A DNA stretch of 40,931 bases, from positions 1-40,931 of the forward strand of contig JASUSA010000027.1 in assembly GCA_030446305.1 (NCBI GenBank), written 5' to 3'. Of the stretch, positions 24,398-32,871 are shown in pieces (position 1 is the first letter of the stretch; the number at the start of each line of letters is the position of its first letter). This DNA is from Clostridiales bacterium (GTDB taxonomy: Bacteria; Bacillota; Clostridia; Peptostreptococcales; Acidaminobacteraceae). The notes below the pieces were generated by a model. The model ran no database searches. It was not told where the DNA came from and was given only the letters and a program-made list of their open reading frames with translations. The position numbers were made by a program, and so were the translations under genes.

Positions 24398-24769
24398 GTG
24401 AGGTCAATCGACTTAAAGGCACGTGCCCGACAATTAAAATCGGATATCCCCATTGTCTTTTTGGCATTAAAGGATAGGGAAACGCCCTTTCTGGCAAAAT
24501 GTTTTGCCGGTGCTGCAATTGTCTATGCACTTTCTCCCATTGATCTCATTCCGGATTTTATTCCCGTACTCGGGTATTTGGACGACCTAATCCTGCTGCC
24601 GGGGCTGATTGCAATTGCCATTAAGCTGATCCCTGATGAGGTGATGACGCGCTGCAGAAATGAATCACAAGTGCGTGGCATCGGACCGAAAAAGTGGTAT
24701 TATGCACTGCCTGTTGTAGCGGTCTGGATACTTGTGTTTGTGGCTGTCTTTAAAATATGCTGGCGTTGA
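24398..24769 (+). CDS. YkvA/DUF1232 family membrane protein
   Basis: A protein of about 123 residues with the DUF1232 hallmark YALSPIDLIPDFIPVLGYLD, then DLILLPGLIAIAIKLIP, and a final membrane helix (YYALPVVAVWILVFVAVFKI). The function of the family is unknown. The start is not settled: GTG 24398 lies 5 bases after GGAG (24389-24392), while GTG 24392 is possible too; no ATG is available. The stop codon lies in a 16-base tandem duplication. Confidence 0.8.
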   Translation: MRSIDLKARARQLKSDIPIVFLALKDRETPFLAKCFAGAAIVYALSPIDLIPDFIPVLGYLDDLILLPGLIAIAIKLIPDEVMTRCRNESQVRGIGPKKWYYALPVVAVWILVFVAVFKICWR

Positions 24770-24783
24770 AATATGCTGGCGTT
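24753..24783. repeat. Tandem duplication of 16 bases at the end of the YkvA gene
   Basis: The 15-mer AAATATGCTGGCGTT occurs at 24753-24767 and again at 24769-24783, period 16. The first copy contains the last codons and the stop of the YkvA gene. Deleting one copy would still give a stop at the same place, so reading is not affected. Confidence 0.85.
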
Positions 24784-24910
24784 AACATCGGATCGATTAT
24801 GACGGCGATTTTAAGCCTTATAGCAGCATTTGTACCCCATGTGAGCATACCGCTTTTCTTGCTTTTTTCAGATGAGCAGCATGAGCATTTTAAAATATAA
24901 GCAGAGAATG

Positions 24911-24942
24911 AGCCCTTGGCTGGTGATGGTCGAGGGCTTTTG
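24911..24942 (+). terminator. Probable terminator after the YkvA gene
   Basis: AGCCCTTGG (24911-24919) pairs with TCGAGGGCT (24930-24938), allowing two G-T pairs, with a 10-base loop; a short T run follows (24938-24941). The rest of 24943-25244 has no gene or convincing promoter that I can see. Confidence 0.6.
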
Positions 24943-25244
24943 TAATTCAAAGCGCATTAATATTGATAAGGAATAAATCGTGCGCGGATTGTGAAATAAG
25001 GTGAATTTTTGAACACATTATTCGAAAAATAAGCTATGATGTAAGAAGAGAACCATTCATTTAAACATTGATTCAGATCTGCATGAATGCAACTGTAAAA
25101 ATGCTAAGTAAGAAAATTGCAGAAAAGCCTTAAAAGATCTTGCCCGAATAGGTTGAACGCCTTCGTTTAAAGGGTAAATGTTTTATGGTGAAAGGCTTAA
25201 ACTTTGAAAGATGCAATTTTCTAAAGCGGAAAGGGGAGGCTGAT

Positions 25245-26408
25245 GTGCTGAATTTTCTATACGCAGAAGTTAATTTTGTCGGCGCAATGGTATTGCTGCT
25301 GATGATAACCAATTGGAATAGAAGCAGCTTTAATAAACTACCCTTGGATCAGAAAATTTTTAATGGTGTGATGCTGTTAAACTTGTTGATATTCGTCTTT
25401 GATACGGGAATGTGGCTGGCAGACGGTGACCCGCGCCCGTGGATGCGGCATGTTATGTATGCATCGACGATACTGTACTATATTTTTAATCCGCTCATAT
25501 GTTTGCTGTGGGTCATGTATGCTGACTTTAAAATATATGAAAGCAAATACGGCTTATTGCGCCGTTTGCGTTTCTATGTCGTTCCGGCAACCATTTCAAC
25601 TATTTTATCACTCACAACGATTAAAACGGGCTATTATTTTGTCATTGATGCCAATAATCACTATATCAGAGGTGAAGGGTTTTCGGTGATGGCGGTACTT
25701 GCACTGATCTATCTCCTTTACGCGGTCTGGATGTCGGTGAACGATATGATACGCAATGGATGGGGTGTGAGCGGAGACATCAATATAACCCTGCTGATTT
25801 TCCCGGTCATTGTTATCGCATCTGTACTCATTCAAATTCGATATTTTGGCCTCTCAATTATCTGGGTCTGTACCATGCTGGCATGTACCAGTGTTTATAT
25901 AAAGACGCAGAATGCTCAAATTTCAACGGATTACTTAACCGGTGCCTATAATCGCAGACGGCTTGACCAGCATTTAAAGCGCAGGATAAGAATGCGTCGA
26001 CAAAATCGGCTATTGTTTGCCGTCATTATTGATATTGATGCCTTTAAGCGTATCAATGACAATTATGGACATGTGGAAGGGGACCGCGCGCTGGTAAAAG
26101 TATCGGAAATCTTGCAAAAAACGAGCAAGCGCAGCGAGGCATTTGTCGCCAGACTTGGCGGCGATGAATTTATTATTGTCGGCGAACGCAGTCATCAGGA
26201 TGAAATTGCAGTATTTATTGAACGGCTGCAAATGAACCTCGCAACGCATAATCAGATGCATCCTGCGCCGTATCCGTTGGCACTAAGCATTGGCTATGCT
26301 GTTTTTCAAGATGGTGATACCATTGATTCCTTTTTAGCAGCAGCGGATCAGGCTATGTATCAGCAAAAGCAGGCTCACAAGGCTGAAGAGCGATTGGCGG
26401 TTAACTAA
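25245..26408 (+). CDS. Membrane diguanylate cyclase (seven helices plus GGDEF domain)
   Basis: A 387-residue signalling enzyme. Seven hydrophobic segments span residues about 5-220, and a GGDEF domain covers about 230-385. The active site is canonical: ARLGGDEFIIVG at residues 302-313, with DIDAFKRINDNYGHVEGDRA upstream for substrate binding, so it should convert two GTP into cyclic di-GMP. The inhibitory I-site (RxxD, five residues before GGDEF) reads RSEA and lacks the Asp, so feedback inhibition is probably lost. GTG 25245 was chosen because GGGGAGG lies at 25233-25239; the upstream ATG at 25185 has none. No EAL or HD-GYP partner is in the window. The seven-helix sensor may perceive a membrane-soluble or external ligand. 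Confidence 0.88.
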   Translation: MLNFLYAEVNFVGAMVLLLMITNWNRSSFNKLPLDQKIFNGVMLLNLLIFVFDTGMWLADGDPRPWMRHVMYASTILYYIFNPLICLLWVMYADFKIYESKYGLLRRLRFYVVPATISTILSLTTIKTGYYFVIDANNHYIRGEGFSVMAVLALIYLLYAVWMSVNDMIRNGWGVSGDINITLLIFPVIVIASVLIQIRYFGLSIIWVCTMLACTSVYIKTQNAQISTDYLTGAYNRRRLDQHLKRRIRMRRQNRLLFAVIIDIDAFKRINDNYGHVEGDRALVKVSEILQKTSKRSEAFVARLGGDEFIIVGERSHQDEIAVFIERLQMNLATHNQMHPAPYPLALSIGYAVFQDGDTIDSFLAAADQAMYQQKQAHKAEERLAVN

Positions 26409-26538
26409 GTTTTCAAGATACAACAGTTAATTTTTAATAAGTGCATGTGATAAATGACACGAAAAGTAAAAATAGGAATACCTTGTTGATTATAAGCATG
26501 TGACAAATATTTGTGAAACGGCTATAAAGGAGGCTCTT

Positions 26539-27252
26539 TTGGACTGGGGGATTAATGTAAAAATCATTCATGTTGGTACGGCGCAGACAGATCCCGGTAA
26601 TATTATTTCGCCGCAGTTTAACCGCGTAAAAGCGCTTATGGGAATAGGCGGCGGCGCCACGGTTACATACATTCAGTCAGACGGCTGTAACATGCTGATC
26701 GATACAGGATTTGAAAATGAAATGGATAGCAGTGATGAAAATAAGATGAGAAATCATAATAGGCTGCAGTTTGAACTCGCACAGTCCGGGCTTACGCCTG
26801 AATCAATTGATGGCGTACTGATTACGCATGCGCACCGAGATCATTATGGCAATCTTGACATGTTTAAACATGCTAACTGGTATTGCCTTAAAGGAACGCG
26901 AGATACCTATCCTGCCTTTATTGGGAAAAAGATGACAGAAGTAGCTGAAGGCGAGAAACTGTGTCAGGGGACAAAACTCCTGCATACACCCGGTCATGTA
27001 GAAGGACATGCGAGCCTTCTTTATACCAATGCTGCAGAAAACTTTACCATTGCCATTGCAGGCGACGCCATCATTGACCTCGCATGGCTAAATTCACCGC
27101 ATTACTATCACTGCAATGGTGATTTTTACAGCAAGGCACACATGGTAGAAAGTCAAGAAAGGCTCCTCAGAAGTGCCGCTTTAATCATACCCGGACATGG
27201 TAGTCCTTTTTGGGTCAGACGCAGCAGCGGTAAACAACAATTAAATGAATGA
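26539..27252 (+). CDS. Metallo-beta-lactamase-fold hydrolase
   Basis: A 237-residue cytoplasmic hydrolase. The dizinc motif HAHRDH lies at residues 97-102, the next ligands are in TPGHVEGHAS, AIAGDAI and IIPGHGSPF, so the metal set is complete. The N-terminal half has GGGATVTYIQSDG and MLIDTGF, typical of the MBL fold. The preferred start is TTG 26539, seated behind a perfect AAAGGAGG (26526-26533); the frame is open back to GTG 26500 without a binding site. The substrate is unknown; relatives include lactonases, glyoxalase II and thioesterases. Confidence 0.85.
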   Translation: MDWGINVKIIHVGTAQTDPGNIISPQFNRVKALMGIGGGATVTYIQSDGCNMLIDTGFENEMDSSDENKMRNHNRLQFELAQSGLTPESIDGVLITHAHRDHYGNLDMFKHANWYCLKGTRDTYPAFIGKKMTEVAEGEKLCQGTKLLHTPGHVEGHASLLYTNAAENFTIAIAGDAIIDLAWLNSPHYYHCNGDFYSKAHMVESQERLLRSAALIIPGHGSPFWVRRSSGKQQLNE

Positions 27253-27284
27253 ACAGTTGAAAAAATTAGCTGATGAGATATTTG

Positions 27285-27318
27285 ACACGTGTAAAAAGAG
27301 TTTTTGCACGTGTTTTTT
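27285..27318 (+). terminator. Strong intrinsic terminator after the MBL-fold gene
   Basis: ACACGTGTAAAAA (27285-27297), loop GAG, TTTTTGCACGTGT (27301-27313), followed by TTTTT to 27318. It isolates the following six-gene run from upstream transcription. Confidence 0.92.
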
Positions 27319-27506
27319 ACATTTCGCACATCGTTTTCAGCAATAAAACGCGGTAAACTATAACTATCAAAAGCAATAACCCGGAACCGCATTCAATATT
27401 AGAATCAAAATCGAAGCTGAAGCCCGAAAGTAATACATCATCAGCAATGCATCATAAGTGGAATTTTATAGGTGTACATAGTGGCAATTGCCGAAGGAGG
27501 ACTGAT

Positions 27507-29246
27507 ATGGGCGAACATAAGCAATTAATACAAAGTCAATCGCAATATCAGATTGAGGTGCAGAATCACGAGCGTCAAATCGCACATTCATGCATTCGAC
27601 CGATAACGCGACAGTTTGAAATGGAAACTTTTATTGGCGCAAACCGCTGCATCGCAATGCGCAATCGCAGTCGCAGCCTTCATGTCTATAATTTTGCAGC
27701 CGACGAGATACAACGCGATTTAGCGCTGCCTGAGAATTGTATGAATTTCTGGAGTACGGTAAATATGTGTGCACCGGTACTGTCAAAGGATTTGTGTTTC
27801 TTTTATGCAGTGGGAAATTCAAAAGAACTGGGGACAGCTTATTATGCATGGGAGATTGAGACGGGAAGATGTGTGGGACGTATCGAGATGCGTTCACGCG
27901 CAAGACATGATCTTTTGTTGCCAGATCATCTTGCTGTGGCTTATCAGCAGGATAGCATCATCTATAAAGTGCCTTTTGACGCCAGTCAAAAATCAGAAGC
28001 TCTTTGGATTGAAACAGAAACGATTCAGAATCTATTTTTATCCAGAAACGGGAAGCTGATGGCGTATCGCTGCGGACCGGGGATTACGATTAAAATCGTC
28101 GATCTAACGGCGAAAAAAGTCATCGCATCAATTGATTTTAAACAGATTGCTGACACACCTTACATCGACATCCGCGATATTAGGTCAAGCCGTTTTTACT
28201 GTTCCTTTACAGATGATGGCTGCTATCTGCTCGTTACAGCGGGAGATTTTAGCGCGAAAATTTTGTATTATGGCGTTGTGGATGTCTCAACGGGGAACGT
28301 CAAATATCGCGGCAAAGAATTAGTCGCCGATAAAACGTCAGGTTTGATGGATGAAACCGCAGCGGTTATGGCTAACAGCGGTGAATGGCTTTACTTAAAT
28401 CAAAGGATGATCCAATTAAAAACACAGAAATGGTGGCCGATTCACCTGATGCATGCCAATACAGTATTGAGCAGGGCTTCATTTACAAAAGAACAACGAC
28501 AGCATATCCTGTTAGATATCGAAAAGGTTTACATAATGGCGGTGCATTTGAGCCATTTTTCAGTTGATGATCGGACACACTTCATGGATAACGAAAAAAG
28601 AGCTATCTTGTCAGACTGGCAACAGATTAAAATGAAAGATGATTTGATCTTTTACGCGTTGTGCATCCCTGAAATTGAAGGCATTGAAAAGGTTCAAAAA
28701 CCGTTTATACCATTAATTATGGAAGAGGTTATAGCCGATTTGACAAGTTTTTTAGAGCGGGAGAAGCTGCGACTCAATCCGGCGAAAGTTGCTGTAGTAG
28801 TAACCAAGTTTATTCACGGCTTTGATTTTATTGAAATAGCGACGCGACGCGTTTTGTGTTCACTGGAACGTTTTAAGGATGGGTTTGTCTTTATAACTCA
28901 GGGAGATCAGCTGTCACCATCCGGTTGGTTTTATACCAATAAACCGGATTGCATTCTGATTTATGAAAAGGCAACAGAAAGGCTATTGACAGCGGAGGAT
29001 TCGCAGCGGGATATCTATTATCACACGCACAACCGCAAGGATCTAATCAGGGAAGCACTTTTGGGGAATGTAGCCTTTTCACAAGGTTTGCAGCAGCTAA
29101 AAGACACCTATGATGCGGGGGCTCCTGTATTGATCGAGGCACAGGAGAGGTTGCTCATAGAAGCAGCGGCAAGCGATTTAACGAAATATCACCCTACAGC
29201 AATGGCAGAAAAAAAAGGAGGCGACGAAGATGAAATTGATGATTGA
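27507..29246 (+). CDS. Unrecognised propeller-like protein, first gene of the Clp/J/HEAT cassette
   Basis: A 579-residue protein without signal peptide or membrane segment. Residues about 45-330 alternate short beta strands and turns with recurring patterns such as TAYYAWEIETGRCVGRIE, SIIYKVPFDAS, LFLSRNGKLMAYRCG, IKIVDLTAKKVIASIDF and YYGVVDVSTGNVKYRG, which look like degenerate WD40/beta-propeller blades. Residues about 335-560 are mixed, and the tail is acidic (EDEIDD). I do not recognise a family. ATG 27507 follows GAAGGAGG (27493-27500). The gene overlaps the next by 17 bases, so the two proteins are probably made together. A scaffold or client-recognition role is inferred. Confidence 0.75.
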   Translation: MGEHKQLIQSQSQYQIEVQNHERQIAHSCIRPITRQFEMETFIGANRCIAMRNRSRSLHVYNFAADEIQRDLALPENCMNFWSTVNMCAPVLSKDLCFFYAVGNSKELGTAYYAWEIETGRCVGRIEMRSRARHDLLLPDHLAVAYQQDSIIYKVPFDASQKSEALWIETETIQNLFLSRNGKLMAYRCGPGITIKIVDLTAKKVIASIDFKQIADTPYIDIRDIRSSRFYCSFTDDGCYLLVTAGDFSAKILYYGVVDVSTGNVKYRGKELVADKTSGLMDETAAVMANSGEWLYLNQRMIQLKTQKWWPIHLMHANTVLSRASFTKEQRQHILLDIEKVYIMAVHLSHFSVDDRTHFMDNEKRAILSDWQQIKMKDDLIFYALCIPEIEGIEKVQKPFIPLIMEEVIADLTSFLEREKLRLNPAKVAVVVTKFIHGFDFIEIATRRVLCSLERFKDGFVFITQGDQLSPSGWFYTNKPDCILIYEKATERLLTAEDSQRDIYYHTHNRKDLIREALLGNVAFSQGLQQLKDTYDAGAPVLIEAQERLLIEAAASDLTKYHPTAMAEKKGGDEDEIDD

Positions 29247-30726
29247 CGACATGGATCGGATCATGGGTGATTGGCAAACCAATTCGCATGTGACGGTGAA
29301 CCAGCGATCGCAATGGCCAAAATCGATAAAGAAAAAATACCTTGGCAATGATGCGGCGGATTCTCTTCGGCTACTCGAAGCAGATGGATTTGATGACAGC
29401 TTCGTGTTCGATCAACCGCATAATATCGTTAAACGCTGCTGGTATACCAATGAATACCATTGGCCGCAGGTTGAAGCTATTATGCGATTTGGACAGTTTT
29501 TCCATATTGGTGTGACGAGAACATTGATTCTCGTCGTGAAATGTTTTTATGAACAATATTGCAGGATCGCGTTAAAAAAGGCGCGCAATTGCGGTGGAAT
29601 CGGAGAATTGTATGCAATTGGTACACAATATACGAAAGCATTTACAGCTGACTTTGAGGCAATGCACGATTTGAAAACGCTTTATGACGTGTTTGAGGAA
29701 ACTTGGCAAAAATGTGACGAAAGCAGAATTTATGAGGATGGTTTTAATAATTTGATGAAACATATTCTCACGAGCAGGATTTACCTCTTTGGTGCGGAAA
29801 CCATTGAAATTGAGCAGTTTAGTCAAGACAGAGCAAAAGAACTGGCAATAGAGAATCAAAATAACCGCACGGTTGTCATCCAATATGAAGCGTTAAAGAT
29901 GCAATGGCTCAATAAACTAACAGAGCTGGATAATCTCTTGCTTTCGATGGAAAAACTGAGATTGACCATAGCGCAAACCAAACAGCAGTGGATGGCGGAA
30001 TTTGGTGAAAGTTATATTGATATATTGGATCGCCGCCAGAAACTCAACAGAAGACGCGATTATCGGCAAATAAAGGAAGACGAACCGCATTTGACGGAGG
30101 CTGAAATCAACCAAAAGATACTGCAAAGAGAGAAGGCGTCAAAGCAAAAAATTGCAGCAGCAAAGGATTCTTTTAGGTGGGCAATGACATTGAAACAATA
30201 TGCAAGCATCAACCTGCATTCTGAAATGCCGTCTGAAAAGGAACAAAAACAATACCTGAACGCTTATAAGAAGTGCCTGCGGGAAATCTACTTGAAAACA
30301 CATCCTGATGCAATGCTCAACCATGCGTTTACAAAAGAACAAGTTAAAGTGCTTGAGGCACTTTACAACGAGACGATCGTTATTCGGGATCAGGAGCTGG
30401 CCTATGATACGCGTTCATTAATGGTACTGGAAGATATCTTAGAAAGGGTGAAGCTCATCTGGCGGCATATGGGGATTGATATTGAACCGGAGGTCGTCTT
30501 GGAGGGGGATGATCTTAACAGTTTATCTGATGATATTGGTAAAAAGACGAATGCCATTGAAAAGAAAGAAACACAGATTAAGAATGAAATGTTTCTTTTG
30601 ACCAATGACCCCGTCTATATTGAAAAACGAGAGAATCTTGTTGATGCACGTGCCATTAGGCGTCAGCATGAAAAAATGAATGCTGAAATTGAACGGCTTA
30701 ATCAGCAGCTGGAGTCAGCATCATAA
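29230..30726 (+). CDS. Coiled-coil protein with J-domain-like HPD motif
   Basis: A 498-residue, strongly charged, cytoplasmic helical protein. Residues about 195-300 and 430-498 are rich in Glu, Lys and Gln with heptad-like spacing, suggesting coiled coils. At residues about 335-385 there is a segment like helix II, the HPD loop and helix III of a J-domain: YKKCLREIYLKTHPDAML with HPD at 358-360, then FTKEQVKVLEALYNETI. J-domains recruit Hsp70; here the partner may instead be the AAA unfoldase encoded next. No DnaK is in the window. ATG 29230 follows AAAGGAGG (29215-29222) inside the upstream gene. A 9-bp hairpin begins right at its stop codon. Confidence 0.7.
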   Translation: MKLMIDDMDRIMGDWQTNSHVTVNQRSQWPKSIKKKYLGNDAADSLRLLEADGFDDSFVFDQPHNIVKRCWYTNEYHWPQVEAIMRFGQFFHIGVTRTLILVVKCFYEQYCRIALKKARNCGGIGELYAIGTQYTKAFTADFEAMHDLKTLYDVFEETWQKCDESRIYEDGFNNLMKHILTSRIYLFGAETIEIEQFSQDRAKELAIENQNNRTVVIQYEALKMQWLNKLTELDNLLLSMEKLRLTIAQTKQQWMAEFGESYIDILDRRQKLNRRRDYRQIKEDEPHLTEAEINQKILQREKASKQKIAAAKDSFRWAMTLKQYASINLHSEMPSEKEQKQYLNAYKKCLREIYLKTHPDAMLNHAFTKEQVKVLEALYNETIVIRDQELAYDTRSLMVLEDILERVKLIWRHMGIDIEPEVVLEGDDLNSLSDDIGKKTNAIEKKETQIKNEMFLLTNDPVYIEKRENLVDARAIRRQHEKMNAEIERLNQQLESAS

Positions 30727-30746
30727 CACGGCGATCACGCTGTGTT
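30725..30746 (+). promoter_or_regulatory. Intergenic hairpin between the J-like and AAA genes
   Basis: AACACGGCG (30725-30733), loop ATCA, CGCTGTGTT (30738-30746), nine pairs with one G-T. No T run follows, so it may set mRNA stability or partial attenuation between the two genes. Confidence 0.55.
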
Positions 30747-30780
30747 CACAGTTATCTATTGCCGAAGGAGGTGACAAGTG

Positions 30781-32871
30781 ATGAGAGTTTCAGAATTGCA
30801 GATACTGGCAAAAGCCCATTATAAAATGCGTACGATCACGATCCCCGTGCTGTTGGCACAGTGGCATTATGAAATGCCTTCTGAAGTCATGCGGATACTG
30901 GACAGATCAGGTTTAACGCCGGATGATTTCAACAGGAGCCTGCAGCCTTTGCTCTCCCAGTACCGGCCTCATGATTTGGACATTATTGAAGATGCCAGCT
31001 TTGAAAACGACGGATTGCCGCTTGAAATGCACGAATTGCTGCGTTATATCCTTGATGATGAAAAGTATGATCTCGTTAAGCACTGGCGCCGGCAAAATGT
31101 CGATTTGCCAATGATGCGCGCCAATATCTACGAATGGCAAATGTCACTGAAATATCGGGCTTCTCAGAAGCACACGGCAGAGGCGTCGCTTGTGGATGTC
31201 GGACGAAACTTGACTCAAATGGCGCGTGAGGGGCAATTTAATCACTTGCATCCGGATGATGAGACAGTTTCGGCGATAAAACACATTTTGCAGCGAAGAG
31301 AAAAAGGCAATGTCATCCTAACGGGTCCGGCTGGTATTGGCAAAACCGCAGCGGTTCAGCTGTTGGCAAAGCAAATGGCAGATGACAGGCGTGAGCAATT
31401 CACGATCATTGAGATTTTTACTTATCAATTGATCAGCGATACAAAGTACAGGGGCGAGTTTGAAGCGAAGCTAAACCGCGTCTTCGAAGCGGCGGCAGCG
31501 CTGCAGCCAGTCGTACTCTTTATTGATGAAATACACACGATCATGGGGGCGGGCAGAACGGAGAACGGCAGTCAGGACTTGGCCAATCTCTTGAAACCGC
31601 TGCTGACAGATCGCCGTTTTAAGATGATCGGTGCGACGACGACGGAAGAATACCAGCGGTATATCACAAAAGATCCGGCTTTGGAACGCCGATTTCAGGA
31701 GCTAAGGTTAAAGGCGCCGTCGGGTATGCGGATGTTTCAAATTGCCAAGACGTATGCCCGGACATTAACTGATTTTCATGGTGTTGCGATTGACGATTCC
31801 ATCATTGTCACCGCCATTGAAAAGGCAAATCGCTTTATGACCAATCGGCAACAGCCTGATAAGACGCATGACCTACTGGATAGTGCCTGCGTTTATGCGA
31901 AAAACAGCCAGTATACCGCCTTGTCGGAATCAATGATTGATAAAGTGCTCAGTGAGATGGTGAAAATACCGAAATGGATGATAGCGGATACACCGATGTT
32001 TTCAGCAGAACAATTAAGCAACGCGTTAAAATCGACTATTATTGGGCAAGATGCGATCATAGACCGCGTAAGCGAACGATTGTATCGGCGATTTTGCACT
32101 TCATCCAGACGCGATAGTCCCCGTGCGGTCTTTCTGTTTACAGGCCGAACAGGTGTCGGTAAAACACAGCTTGGCAAAGCGATTGCCAAACAGCTGACGG
32201 GCTGTGAAGATCACATGTTGCAGATTGATTTGTCTGCTTACAAAGATTATGCAGCCATCAATACGCTTATCGGTTCTCCGCCGGGCTATTCGGGAAGCGA
32301 TAGAGAGGGACTGCTTACAGGTGCTATTGCATCCAATCCGTTCACTGTATTGATATTGGATGAGATTGAAAAGGCGTCTGTTGAGATTATGCGCATGCTG
32401 CTGCCGCTGTTGGATACGGGCAGATTAAGAGATGCACGTGGGAAACTAATAGATGCGACCAATACCGTGATTATCCTGACGACCAATGCTGTGACAGAAG
32501 GAGATTTCAATCGACGAAATATTGGTTTTCAGACAGCGGCTGTTTCCCAAAGTCGTGCGATGACCAATGTGTACCAAAAACTATCAGCTTGTTTCTCCAG
32601 TGAATTCTTGTCCCGAATTGACGATGTGCTGGTATTTAGCGATCTAGAAGCAGCTGATTATGAAAGAATCGTTAGACAGCATCTAAGAGAAACGGCTGCA
32701 GTCGCAGCGAAAGAATCAGTATTGGCTGAATTAAATGAAACAGTACTATGCCGAGAAATCTTGAAAGTTTTTTACAGCCAGCCGGACAGACAAGTTAGAA
32801 TATTGAAACGTCTAATTGATCAAACGGTTTGGACCTATCGGCACCAACTGAAGGAGGTGGCTTGTCAATGA
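30781..32871 (+). CDS. ClpA/ClpC-like double-AAA+ unfoldase with non-standard N-terminal domain
   Basis: A 696-residue Hsp100 ATPase. The first AAA+ module has Walker A GPAGIGKT (182-189), the pore-type segment DTKYRGEFEAK, Walker B VLFIDEIHTIMG and arginine finger PALERRFQ. The second has Walker A GRTGVGKT (455-462, Arg in the usual Pro place), SPPGYSGSDREG, Walker B VLILDEIEKA and EFLSRIDDVLVF. The ClpB middle coiled coil is absent. Residues 1-150 do not look like the twin Clp_N repeat. An IGF tripeptide at 581-583 falls where ClpA carries its ClpP-docking loop. ATG 30781 or the adjacent GTG 30778 follows GAAGGAGG (30764-30771). The stop overlaps the next start. It probably unfolds or extracts proteins chosen by its neighbours. 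Confidence 0.88.
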   Translation: MRVSELQILAKAHYKMRTITIPVLLAQWHYEMPSEVMRILDRSGLTPDDFNRSLQPLLSQYRPHDLDIIEDASFENDGLPLEMHELLRYILDDEKYDLVKHWRRQNVDLPMMRANIYEWQMSLKYRASQKHTAEASLVDVGRNLTQMAREGQFNHLHPDDETVSAIKHILQRREKGNVILTGPAGIGKTAAVQLLAKQMADDRREQFTIIEIFTYQLISDTKYRGEFEAKLNRVFEAAAALQPVVLFIDEIHTIMGAGRTENGSQDLANLLKPLLTDRRFKMIGATTTEEYQRYITKDPALERRFQELRLKAPSGMRMFQIAKTYARTLTDFHGVAIDDSIIVTAIEKANRFMTNRQQPDKTHDLLDSACVYAKNSQYTALSESMIDKVLSEMVKIPKWMIADTPMFSAEQLSNALKSTIIGQDAIIDRVSERLYRRFCTSSRRDSPRAVFLFTGRTGVGKTQLGKAIAKQLTGCEDHMLQIDLSAYKDYAAINTLIGSPPGYSGSDREGLLTGAIASNPFTVLILDEIEKASVEIMRMLLPLLDTGRLRDARGKLIDATNTVIILTTNAVTEGDFNRRNIGFQTAAVSQSRAMTNVYQKLSACFSSEFLSRIDDVLVFSDLEAADYERIVRQHLRETAAVAAKESVLAELNETVLCREILKVFYSQPDRQVRILKRLIDQTVWTYRHQLKEVACQ

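Noticed and set aside
24750-24950. Minus-strand 66-residue frame after the YkvA gene
   Set aside because: No ribosome site, runs through the duplication and the terminator hairpin, and opposes all local genes.
30781-32871. ClpV of a type VI secretion system or a contractile injection system
   Set aside because: No sheath, tube, baseplate or spike gene is in the window and the N-domain does not look like that of ClpV.
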